Shown here piece after piece: positions 6,134-12,914 of a stretch of 14,688 bases of DNA (its first letter is position 1; the number at the start of each line of letters is the position of its first letter). Source of the stretch: an uncultured Collinsella sp. (GTDB lineage Bacteria; Actinomycetota; Coriobacteriia; Coriobacteriales; Coriobacteriaceae); the NCBI GenBank assembly GCA_937995345.1, contig CALKKS010000027.1, forward strand, positions 1-14,688, read 5' to 3'. The notes below the pieces were generated by a model, which did no database searches, was not told the origin of the DNA, and saw only the letters and a list, made by a program, of their open reading frames with translations. Made by a program: the position numbers and the translations under genes.

Positions 6134-7117
6134 ATGTCTCGGTATTGCGCCTCGTGCGGCAAGCTTCTTGCAGATGATGCCAAGTTCTGCACCTCGTGCG
6201 GTGCACCCGTTGAGCAAACAGCCGCGAGCGATAGCCAGCCCGCTTTTGAGCAGACCGGCTCCCTTGATACGCCGCAAGCCAAGGCGGACGACCCCCTCGC
6301 CTATAGCCCCGACCCCGCCGCAAGGACCGAGGCCGTCGAGACCACGCAGCGCATACCCGTCGCGAGCGGCTCGCCCCAACAGCAGCCGGCTCCCGCATAC
6401 GCGCCCGCTTCGCCACAGACCCCCGCTTCCAAAAAGAGCGGCACCGGGCCGCTTATCGCCGTTATCGTTGTGCTGGTGGCGATCATCATCGCCCTGGTCA
6501 TTTTCTTTGCAATCAGACCGTTCGACAACGCCGCCACGCAGACGACTGCCGAGGTAGCTAAGCTGCACCATGACGTCGACGACGATGACCTAAAGCCTCT
6601 CGGCGATCCCAACAGCCTGTACGACGATGATGACGATGACGACGAGGATGGCGGCGAAGCAACGCTCTCCGAGCAGAACCTCTACCGTCGCCTGAGCGAA
6701 TACTACGACCTGCTCGAAGATCTCGACAGCCAGGTCCGTGGCTGCGCGCAGAACTTCAACGGCAACTATCTGGAAGAGGATCGAACCACCCGTCAAAATC
6801 TCGCCGACGTCGCCGAGCGCACGGAGGACACCATCGAGCAGTATTACGACATCATCGAGGACCTGGACGTCCCGACGAGCTCCAAGAACTACAGCTCCTG
6901 GAAGGACATCATCGCCCTGTACGACGACCCGGATCACCGCATTGACGCAATCTGTGATGCATGGGAGATCAGCCTGAAATACGCCAAGCCCGCGGACCAC
7001 AAGAATGAGATCGTGGCACCGCTGTCACGCGACAACGTAGCGGGCACCAACGACAACAAATACCGTCTGGACTTTGAGGAACGCTACCCCGGCGCCGCAC
7101 CCGTCGAAGTGAAGTAA
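6134..7117 (+). CDS. Zinc-ribbon, single-pass membrane protein with acidic extracellular stalk
   Basis: A 327-residue protein of unknown function. A double-cysteine zinc ribbon opens it (C5-x-x-C8 and C19-x-x-C22). A Pro/Gln/Ala/Ser-rich disordered linker follows (about 30-102), then one transmembrane helix (about 106-127, very Ile/Val-rich). Next is an acidic tract with runs of Asp (about 148-172), and then a probably helical domain of about 150 residues with no motif I know. The ribbon is presumably cytoplasmic and the C-terminal domain outside. The ATG at 6134 is chosen because AAAGGAG lies six bases upstream; a GTG at 6116 has none. It is the only plus-strand gene between topA and tmk, has its own promoter, and a copy of one hairpin repeat lies on each side. 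Zinc-ribbon membrane proteins of this type are common in Gram-positive bacteria and mostly uncharacterised; sensing or envelope stress is a guess. Confidence 0.85.
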   Translation: MSRYCASCGKLLADDAKFCTSCGAPVEQTAASDSQPAFEQTGSLDTPQAKADDPLAYSPDPAARTEAVETTQRIPVASGSPQQQPAPAYAPASPQTPASKKSGTGPLIAVIVVLVAIIIALVIFFAIRPFDNAATQTTAEVAKLHHDVDDDDLKPLGDPNSLYDDDDDDDEDGGEATLSEQNLYRRLSEYYDLLEDLDSQVRGCAQNFNGNYLEEDRTTRQNLADVAERTEDTIEQYYDIIEDLDVPTSSKNYSSWKDIIALYDDPDHRIDAICDAWEISLKYAKPADHKNEIVAPLSRDNVAGTNDNKYRLDFEERYPGAAPVEVK

Positions 7118-7137
7118 TCCCAACAACTGATCAAAAC

Positions 7138-7200
7138 TTGCGGTGAAATAGGGATTAATTAGGCCTTTTGCCAGCAAAAACAGTCCCTATTTCACCGCAA
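7138..7200. repeat. Hairpin repeat, copy 2 (17-bp perfect stem)
   Basis: TTGCGGTGAAATAGGGA (7138-7154) pairs perfectly with 7184-7200 around a 29-base loop unrelated to that of copy 1. Stem and right flank (CCGCAACTCATGAG then a G-run) match copy 1, in the same orientation. It starts 20 bases after the zinc-ribbon gene stop, where it could also help terminate transcription from either side. Confidence 0.85.
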
Positions 7201-7209
7201 CTCATGAGC

Positions 7210-7247
7210 GGGGCCGGGTGCGCGTTTGGATTCGCGCACCCGGCCCC
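7210..7247. terminator. Bidirectional terminator-like hairpin between convergent genes
   Basis: A perfect 15-bp, nearly all-GC stem pairs 7210-7224 (GGGGCCGGGTGCGCG) with 7233-7247 around an eight-base loop. It lies between the 3' ends of the plus-strand zinc-ribbon gene and the minus-strand topA. Plus-strand read-out is followed by a mildly T-rich TGTTGCTG; no strong U-run is present on either side, so its strength is uncertain. Confidence 0.65.
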
Positions 7248-7273
7248 TGTTGCTGCGTTGCGTCGCTGTTCGG

Positions 7274-9850
7274 CTATTTGTCGGCGGCGGTCTTCTTAGT
7301 CGCGGCCTTTTTTGCCGTCGTCTTCTTGGCGGCCGCCTTTTTGGCCGCCGTCGTCTTCTCGGCCGTGCTCGCCTTGGTTGTGGTCTTGCGACCGCGGGCG
7401 GGCTTCTTCTCCTTGGTCGGGCAGTCCATGTTCACGCAGATGCGCCATGGGCCGCGCGCCGTGTTGACCACCACGATGGGGGCGCCGCACTCGGGACAGG
7501 TCTCGCCCGTCGCCTCGAGCTTGCCACGTGCCGGCAGCGGATAGCTCACGCCGCAATCGTCGTAATTGGTGCAGCGGATAAAGCGCTTGCCGCTCTTCTC
7601 GCTCTTGTGCGCAATCAGGTCGCCATGGCGTCCGGCCTCGGCACACACCTTGCACTCGCCCACTTTAAGGTCGGGCTCGTAGTTGGTGGGGCACGTCGGG
7701 TTCACGCAAATCTCGAAAGCCTTCTGACGGAACGGCTGACACTTGATGCGCGGCGCACCGCACTCGGGGCACACGGCGGCCTCGCCCTCGAGCGGGCTCA
7801 CCTTGACGCCGCTCGGCACCGGATAAGTCACGTCGCAGTCGGGCCAGCCCATGCAGCCAATGAAACTGCCGCGGGTCTTGGCGCTCGTCTTCATAACCAG
7901 ATCCTTGCCGCACTTGGGGCAGGCGCCCACGCGCGCATCGGCCGTGACGGCGTCGCTGATGGCGTCGCCCAGCTCCTGCGTATGCTTGAGCAGCTCGTCG
8001 AGCACGCCGGCCAGCAGCGCACGCGAGTGCGTCACGACATGCTCTTCGGTGTCCTCGCCGCGCTCGACGCGAGTCATGTCGCCGTCGAGCTCGCTGGTCA
8101 TATCGGGGCTCGTGATGCGCGGGGCAAACTGCGTCAGCGCGTCGATGATGGCGATGCCCAGCTGGCTCGGCTCAACGGGATCGTTTTTGAGGTAACGCAC
8201 GGCGTACAGGCGCTCGATGATGCTCGCGCGCGTGGACTTGGTGCCCAGGCCGCGCTTTTCCATCTCCTGCACGAGCTTGCCCTGGCTGTAGCGTGCGGGC
8301 GGCTCGGTCTGCTTGGCCTCAAGCTTAATGTCGAACACGTCGACCGTATCGCCCTGCTCCAGCGGCGGCATTTGCTCGTCGCGCTTAAGGCCGTACGGAT
8401 AGGCCTCGCGGAAGCCCGGGGTCACGAGCACGTCACCCGAAGCCACGAACGGCTCGCCGTTCACGTCGAGCTCGAGCTTGGTGTTCTCGATGGTCGCGGG
8501 ACCCATGAGCGTTGCCAAGAAGCGGCGGGCGATGAGGTCGTAGAGCTTGCGCTGGCCGCCATCGAGCGTGGACGGATCGCCTTCGCCCGTGGGGTAGATG
8601 GGCGGGTGGTCGGTGGTCTCGACTTTGCCGCGCGTGGGCTTCATGGGGCCGGCGAGTACCTTTTTGCACACGGGCGCCAGCGCCGGGTTGATCTTTGCCA
8701 GGTCGCTCACCACGGCGCCCAGGTCGAGCGTCGCGGGGTACACGGTGTTGTCGACACGCGGGTAGCTGATGAGGCCGGCCATATAGAGGGACTCGGCGAT
8801 GCGCATCGTACGCGCAGGCGAGATGCCCTCGGCCGCGGCGGCAGCCTGCAGCGAGGTCGTCGCGAACGGCGTGGGCGGCTGCTGCTTGCGCGAGCGCTTG
8901 GTCACCGCAGCGACGGTTGCCGTCGTGGCACCGTCAACATGGCCGTATGCTGTCTCGGCGGCATCTTTGTCGGTAAAGCGCGCCGTCTTGTGCGCGATCT
9001 TAAAGCGATCGTCCTCGGCGGCGCCCTGCGCGGCGCCCATGCCGCGAATCTGCCAATAGTCCTCGGGCACAAACGCCATGCGCTCGCGCTCGCGCTCGAC
9101 CACCAGGGCGAGCGTCGGCGTCTGCACGCGGCCGGCAGAGCGCACGTTGCCAAAGCCGCCGAACTTGGCGAGCGTCAGGTAGCGCGTGAGCACCGCGCCC
9201 CAGATGAGGTCGATGTGTTGGCGGCTCTCGCCGGCGTCGGCCAGATTCTGGTCGAGCGAGACGAGGTTATCGAAGGCCTGCGTGATCTCGGCCTTGGTAA
9301 ACGAAGAATACTGGGCGCGGGCAACCGGCAGGTCCGGCGCAACCTCGCGCACCTTGTTAAGGGCGTCCGAGCCGATCAGCTCGCCCTCGCGATCGAAGTC
9401 CGTGGCGATGATGACGCTGTCGGACTTCTTGGCCAGGTTCTTGAGCGAACGAATGAGCTCCTTCTCGGCCGGCAGCTTAATGACGGGCGCCCAAGTGAGG
9501 TAAGGCAGGCTCTCGAGCTTCCAGCCCTTGATGGAAATGCCGTCGGCAAGGAATGGCTTGCGCTTGGTGCCGTAGGGCGGACGGGCCAGGCCGTCGGGCA
9601 CGTCGGCCGGCAGCATCTCGCCGTCCTCGGTCACCGAATACCAGCCCAGCTTTTTATCGAACAGCACGCTGTCGCAAAAATCGGGCGCCAAGATGTGCCC
9701 GGCCAGGCCTATGGTCACGCACTCCTCGCCCTTCCACTCAAAACGGTAGATGGCAGTGTTGTACACCTTGTCCTTTTTGGGTTTGCCCGTGGACAGACGC
9801 TCGGCGATCTGACGCGCAGCGTCGTTTTTCTCGGCGATGATGAGCTTCAA
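7274..9850 (-). CDS. topA: Type IA DNA topoisomerase, archaeal-TopA-like, with lysine-rich tail
   Basis: An 858-residue enzyme that relaxes negative supercoils by cutting one strand through a tyrosine link. The Toprim domain starts M-K-L-I-I-A-E-K and includes D151-F-D-R-E-G-E157. R-S-A-G-R-V-Q-T-P-T lies at 237-246 and the catalytic Tyr363 in L-I-S-Y-P-R-V-D-N. The opening, the R-Q-x-I-D-L-I-W-G-A block (about 210-219) and spacing resemble archaeal TopA more than usual bacterial TopA. Several CxxC zinc ribbons follow (about 630-812), and then about 40 residues of Lys/Ala/Thr repeats, as in the tails of actinobacterial TopA. Translation starts at TTG with AGGAG upstream. It lies 54 bases after hypB, so read-through from tatA-hypB is possible. 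Its neighbourhood with tmk-holB agrees with a housekeeping role. Confidence 0.9.
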   Translation of the reverse strand: MKLIIAEKNDAARQIAERLSTGKPKKDKVYNTAIYRFEWKGEECVTIGLAGHILAPDFCDSVLFDKKLGWYSVTEDGEMLPADVPDGLARPPYGTKRKPFLADGISIKGWKLESLPYLTWAPVIKLPAEKELIRSLKNLAKKSDSVIIATDFDREGELIGSDALNKVREVAPDLPVARAQYSSFTKAEITQAFDNLVSLDQNLADAGESRQHIDLIWGAVLTRYLTLAKFGGFGNVRSAGRVQTPTLALVVERERERMAFVPEDYWQIRGMGAAQGAAEDDRFKIAHKTARFTDKDAAETAYGHVDGATTATVAAVTKRSRKQQPPTPFATTSLQAAAAAEGISPARTMRIAESLYMAGLISYPRVDNTVYPATLDLGAVVSDLAKINPALAPVCKKVLAGPMKPTRGKVETTDHPPIYPTGEGDPSTLDGGQRKLYDLIARRFLATLMGPATIENTKLELDVNGEPFVASGDVLVTPGFREAYPYGLKRDEQMPPLEQGDTVDVFDIKLEAKQTEPPARYSQGKLVQEMEKRGLGTKSTRASIIERLYAVRYLKNDPVEPSQLGIAIIDALTQFAPRITSPDMTSELDGDMTRVERGEDTEEHVVTHSRALLAGVLDELLKHTQELGDAISDAVTADARVGACPKCGKDLVMKTSAKTRGSFIGCMGWPDCDVTYPVPSGVKVSPLEGEAAVCPECGAPRIKCQPFRQKAFEICVNPTCPTNYEPDLKVGECKVCAEAGRHGDLIAHKSEKSGKRFIRCTNYDDCGVSYPLPARGKLEATGETCPECGAPIVVVNTARGPWRICVNMDCPTKEKKPARGRKTTTKASTAEKTTAAKKAAAKKTTAKKAATKKTAADK

Positions 9851-9904
9851 AAGAGGCTCCTATCTCGTATCTCTGCGGCTACGCCCGCCCGTATGGCGGC
9901 CGAC

Positions 9905-10588
9905 TTACGCCCTTGCTTGCTCAATCTGCCCGATGAGCCAATCGCACCAGGCATCCATGCCCTCGCCCTTGCGCGCGCTCACGGCAAACCGCGGCGCCTG
10001 CGGATTGAGGTCATCGAGTGTCTTAGTATACCTATCCATGTCAAAATCGAAAGCCGGGGCCACGTCGACCTTGTTGAGCAGCTGCGCGCCGGCGTGCTGG
10101 AAGATGCCCGGGTATTTGATGGGCTTGTCGTCGCCCTCGGGCACCGAGAGAATCATGATGGAAAGGTTTTCGCCCAGATCAAAGTCGACCGGACAGACCA
10201 GGTTGCCCACGTTTTCGATAAAGATGACATCGATATTTTCCAGGCCCACAGCCTGGTCGAAGGCATCGACGGCCTCCATGATCATGTTGCCCTCGAGATG
10301 GCACAGGCCGCCCGTGTTGATCTGGATGGCGGGCATGCCGGCTTCCTTCATAGTGATGGCGTCGACATCCGAGGCAATATCGCCTTCGATGACGGCGCAA
10401 TGTAAGCCCGCCTTGTCGCGCAGGCGCTCGTTGGTACCCAGAATCGTGGTGGTCTTGCCCGAGCCGGGGCTCGACAGCACGTTGATCACATAGGTGTTCG
10501 TCGCTTCAAAGCGCTGGCGCAGCTGATCTGCCAGGCGCTCGTTGCGCGACAGAATCGGCGATGCAATATCAATCGTTTTCTCGGCCAT
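9905..10588 (-). CDS. hypB: Hydrogenase nickel incorporation GTPase HypB
   Basis: A 227-residue SIMIBI GTPase that, with HypA, loads nickel into [NiFe] hydrogenase. It has the P-loop S40-P-G-S-G-K-T46, the G-domain metal site Cys96-His97 with Cys132 (same spacing as characterised HypB), the E-N-V-G-N-L switch at 125-130 and N172-K-V-D for guanine recognition. It lacks the N-terminal Cys nickel site and any His-rich stretch found in some homologues, so it probably does not store nickel. The ATG at 10588 has AAGGAG eight bases upstream; an upstream GTG at 10597 has no room for a site. It follows hypA after 56 bases that contain a possible internal promoter. Confidence 0.95.
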   Translation of the reverse strand: MAEKTIDIASPILSRNERLADQLRQRFEATNTYVINVLSSPGSGKTTTILGTNERLRDKAGLHCAVIEGDIASDVDAITMKEAGMPAIQINTGGLCHLEGNMIMEAVDAFDQAVGLENIDVIFIENVGNLVCPVDFDLGENLSIMILSVPEGDDKPIKYPGIFQHAGAQLLNKVDVAPAFDFDMDRYTKTLDDLNPQAPRFAVSARKGEGMDAWCDWLIGQIEQARA

Positions 10589-10613
10589 ACTCGGCACTCC
10601 TTACTTTTGCCCC

Positions 10614-10619
10614 TTTATA
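10614..10619 (-). promoter_or_regulatory. Possible internal -10 element for hypB
   Basis: On the minus strand this reads TATAAA after GGGG, inside the gap between hypA and hypB and 25 bases before the hypB start. There is no clear -35. It shares the GGGGTATMA pattern with the comF and tmk upstream regions, and could give hypB-topA transcription independent of tatA. Confidence 0.4.
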
Positions 10620-10644
10620 CCCCATCACTAGATGGCTGGACGGG

Positions 10645-11001
10645 CTAATCGTCGGGTGTTTCGATCTCGATGCTCGCAATATCGAGCTCGCGGCCGTGCA
10701 GCAGACGCACGTTGGCGCCTCCGCACTGGGGGCAGCGACAATGGAAGCGGTCGTGATCGAAGACCTCGCCGCAGTCCAGGCACTCACTTTGCGGATGAAT
10801 CTCCTCCACGGCGAGCTCGCAGCCCTTCGTGAGCGGGTCCTCGTCGCGAAACGTCTCCCAGGCAAAGTCGAGTGCCTCGCGCACGACCTCGGTCATATCC
10901 CCGATACGCAGCGTTACCAAAACGGCGCGCGAGGCCCCCGCCCCACGCGCCGCGCGAATCACTGTATCGAGTATGCCGTTGACAATGCCAACCTCGTGCA
11001 T
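10645..11001 (-). CDS. hypA: Hydrogenase nickel chaperone HypA
   Basis: A 118-residue nickel metallochaperone. The N-terminal M-H2-E3 is the known nickel site. Cys74-x-x-Cys77 and Cys90-x-x-Cys93 form the structural zinc site; Cys88 is an additional cysteine. It starts six bases after the tatC stop, with GAGGAG within the tatC end serving as ribosome site, so the two are surely co-transcribed. It works with HypB, encoded next. The other maturation genes (hypC-F) and the hydrogenase itself are not in the window. Confidence 0.94.
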   Translation of the reverse strand: MHEVGIVNGILDTVIRAARGAGASRAVLVTLRIGDMTEVVREALDFAWETFRDEDPLTKGCELAVEEIHPQSECLDCGEVFDHDRFHCRCPQCGGANVRLLHGRELDIASIEIETPDD

Positions 11002-11007
11002 ACCGAT

Positions 11008-11802
11008 TTACTCCTCGTCGTCCTCGTCATCATCGCTAAAGAAGCCGACGCGACTCGTCGTGAGGGCCTTTTTGCCACCACGGGCCATCACGACGAGTCG
11101 CGTGACCATAAGCGAGATCTCGTAGAGCGAAAGCATCGCCGCGTACATGAACATCAACGTGATCGGCGAGGCATCCGGGGTAATGGACGCTGCGACCACG
11201 AGCATGCCGACATAGATGTAGCGCCAGGCGGAGCGGAACTTGGCATAGGGAACGATCTGGAACACGGCAAGATAGAACACCGCGATCGGCAGCTCAAAGG
11301 AAATGCCGAAACCGATCATGAGGAGGATCTCGATATTGATGTAGTCCTCGAGGTCGGGCAGCGCCGTGGCGATACCAGAGGTCTCACCAATAAGCCACTC
11401 AAAGCCAGCGGGGATGATGATGAAGTAGCAGAAGATGGCACCGATAAAGAACAGGGCCGTCGCGACGAGCACCGTGGGCACGACCCACTTGCGCTCGTTG
11501 GGGCGCAGCGCCGGCAAAAAGAACGCCAAAATCTGCCAGACAATCATGGGTGTACACATGACCACGGCAACCTTTATGGCAATGCCAAACTTAATGGCAA
11601 AACCGCCAAGCGAGCTCGTGATGAAGAACTTGCCCTCGGGCACAAACGGCGCAATCGGGGCTTCGAGGATATCGACGATCACAGGGGTGGCGAAATACAT
11701 GACAATCGTCGCAGCAAGCACCGACACGATAATGATCGTCAGGCGTCGACGGAGCTCTCCCAGGTGATCGAGGAGCGGCATTCGAGCAGGTCCGATAGGC
11801 AT
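11008..11802 (-). CDS. tatC: Sec-independent (twin-arginine) translocase TatC
   Basis: A 264-residue, six-helix membrane protein that recognises twin-arginine signal peptides. It has H13-L-G-E-L-R-R-R, the signal-binding N-terminal block, F-L-P-A-L-R-P-N-E103 in the first loop, Glu170 in the fourth helix region and Asp210 near T-P-D-A-S-P, all family landmarks. The C-terminus ends in an acidic run. Its ATG overlaps the tatA stop by one base (TAATG), with GGGAGG upstream, so translation is likely coupled. Together with tatA it forms a minimal TatA-TatC system as in many Gram-positive bacteria. Confidence 0.96.
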   Translation of the reverse strand: MPIGPARMPLLDHLGELRRRLTIIIVSVLAATIVMYFATPVIVDILEAPIAPFVPEGKFFITSSLGGFAIKFGIAIKVAVVMCTPMIVWQILAFFLPALRPNERKWVVPTVLVATALFFIGAIFCYFIIIPAGFEWLIGETSGIATALPDLEDYINIEILLMIGFGISFELPIAVFYLAVFQIVPYAKFRSAWRYIYVGMLVVAASITPDASPITLMFMYAAMLSLYEISLMVTRLVVMARGGKKALTTSRVGFFSDDDEDDEE

Positions 11803-12398
11803 TACTCATCGCCTCCCTTCGGAGCGTCGGCGGTGGCAGCGGCATCGTCCTCGGCCTCGAGCTCGCGGGCGAGCTGGTCGATGACGGCCTTGCGCTTGCG
11901 GGGACGGCGGGCATACAGGTCGGCCGTCGTGGGCTCTGCCGGCTCGGGTTCGGGTTCCGGCTCTGCAACGGGCTCGGGCTCGACAGCGTTGTCGGCGGCG
12001 GCAGGCTCGGGCTCGGCAGCCTCGGGCTCCGCCTCCTCGGCAACACCTTCGCCCTCAGCAGCACCCTCGCTTGCGGCCTTCTCGGCAGCAAGACGGGCGC
12101 GACGCTCGGCAAAGGTCTCCTTCTTGGCGGGTGCAGCCGTCTCGGCGGCATCCTCGTCCGCATCGGAATCGTCGTCGGTCGCAGCGGCCTTCTTGGGCTT
12201 GACCGGCGCCGACGCGGCCTCACTTACCGGATCGATAATCTCGGACTGAACAACGGCCGTCATCTTTTCCTGCGTCTCGCGGAACTGACGGATGGCACGG
12301 CCGATCGTGCGGCCCATCTGCGGGAGCTTATCCGGGCCAAACAGCAAAAAGCCGAAGACCACGATGATCGCGAGCTCACCCTCTCCAATACCAAACAC
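11802..12398 (-). CDS. tatA: TatA-family twin-arginine translocase pore subunit
   Basis: A 198-residue protein starting M-F-G-I-G-E-G-E-L, the classic TatA/TatB opening, with one short transmembrane helix, the F-G-P-D-K-L-P hinge (about 20-26) and an amphipathic helix. The remaining two thirds are disordered, alternately basic and acidic, with an E-P repeat; most TatA proteins are 60-100 residues. The start is the GTG at 12398, because GGAGG lies five bases upstream and the N-terminus then matches the family; a longer upstream frame has no such site. A -10 lies about 75 bases upstream. Whether it acts as TatA or in the combined TatA/B role cannot be told from sequence. Confidence 0.92.
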   Translation of the reverse strand: MFGIGEGELAIIVVFGFLLFGPDKLPQMGRTIGRAIRQFRETQEKMTAVVQSEIIDPVSEAASAPVKPKKAAATDDDSDADEDAAETAAPAKKETFAERRARLAAEKAASEGAAEGEGVAEEAEPEAAEPEPAAADNAVEPEPVAEPEPEPEPAEPTTADLYARRPRKRKAVIDQLARELEAEDDAAATADAPKGGDE

Positions 12399-12473
12399 AC
12401 ATACCTCCAAGGCTCGATGTGAGTCGAGCCCGCACCGCGCCATTCGGCCGGAACTCGTCTATTCATTCGGTCA

Positions 12474-12479
12474 AGTATA
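12474..12479 (-). promoter_or_regulatory. Probable -10 element for the tatA operon
   Basis: On the minus strand this reads TATACT (context GCTATACTTGA), much like the aminotransferase upstream site TCTATACTTAG. It gives a leader of about 70 bases. There is no recognisable -35, and it abuts the hairpin 12480-12507. Confidence 0.5.
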
Positions 12480-12507
12480 GCGCCCGGACGCCAAAACATC
12501 CGAGCGC
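12480..12507 (-). terminator. Possible terminator hairpin after the STAS gene
   Basis: Two 11-base arms, 12480-12490 and 12497-12507, pair around a six-base loop. The two imperfect positions are G-U wobbles when transcribed from the minus strand but C-A mismatches from the plus strand, so the structure favours minus-strand RNA. It lies about 44 bases past the STAS stop. No U-run follows; the tatA -10 begins at once. Confidence 0.45.
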
Positions 12508-12550
12508 ATCACAAACATATGCCAAATGGCACGGCTCTTTTAGGCGGCGC

Positions 12551-12865
12551 CTATGCCGCGGTGATCGAAATCTCCTGGTCGACGCCCAACAGCTGGACCA
12601 CGCGCATCACCGGGGGCTGCACGTTGGTGCAGCTAAAACGCTTACCATGGTCGACCGCATGATGCGCGGCGCCCACAAGCACGCCAATGCCCGTGGAATC
12701 GATGTAGCTCACCTGGGCAAAATCGAGCTCAACGGCCTCGGTAGGCTGCTCAAGCGCCAGGTCAATGGCATTGCGCAGGCTATCGGCATTCGAGATGTCG
12801 ATCTCGCCGGTCACCTTGATGGTGTAGAGCTCCGGCGTGGGGTTGGTGGAAATACCTAAATCCAT
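12551..12865 (-). CDS. STAS-domain anti-anti-sigma factor (SpoIIAA/RsbV type)
   Basis: A 104-residue single STAS domain. Such proteins bind an anti-sigma kinase (SpoIIAB/RsbW type) and free its sigma factor, and phosphorylation on a serine in D-S-T-G switches them off. That motif is present as Asp56-Ser57-Thr58-Gly59, followed by I-G-V-L-V-G. K-V-T-G-E-I-D-I at 17-24 is the first strand signature. A longer frame upstream is rejected: AGGGAG lies seven bases before the ATG at 12865. It begins 49 bases after the aminotransferase stop, with perhaps its own promoter. No partner kinase, phosphatase or sigma gene is nearby. Confidence 0.9.
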   Translation of the reverse strand: MDLGISTNPTPELYTIKVTGEIDISNADSLRNAIDLALEQPTEAVELDFAQVSYIDSTGIGVLVGAAHHAVDHGKRFSCTNVQPPVMRVVQLLGVDQEISITAA

Positions 12866-12914
12866 GTATACGCTCCCTTGCGTATCGAGATTGCGAATAG
12901 TGCCCGGTCGCGCG

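Noticed and set aside
7210..7247. GC-rich hairpin as part of the flanking repeat family
   Set aside because: Copy 1 is not followed by an equivalent hairpin, so this looks like a separate terminator.
7226..10405. A very long plus-strand open frame of about 1,059 codons opposite topA and hypB
   Set aside because: It lies antisense to two clear genes and its His/Arg/Leu-rich translation is typical of the complement of GC-rich coding DNA. It has no domain or ribosome site.
10561..12249. Plus-strand open frame opposite hypA, tatC and tatA
   Set aside because: It spans three real minus-strand genes and their gaps; no recognisable domain.
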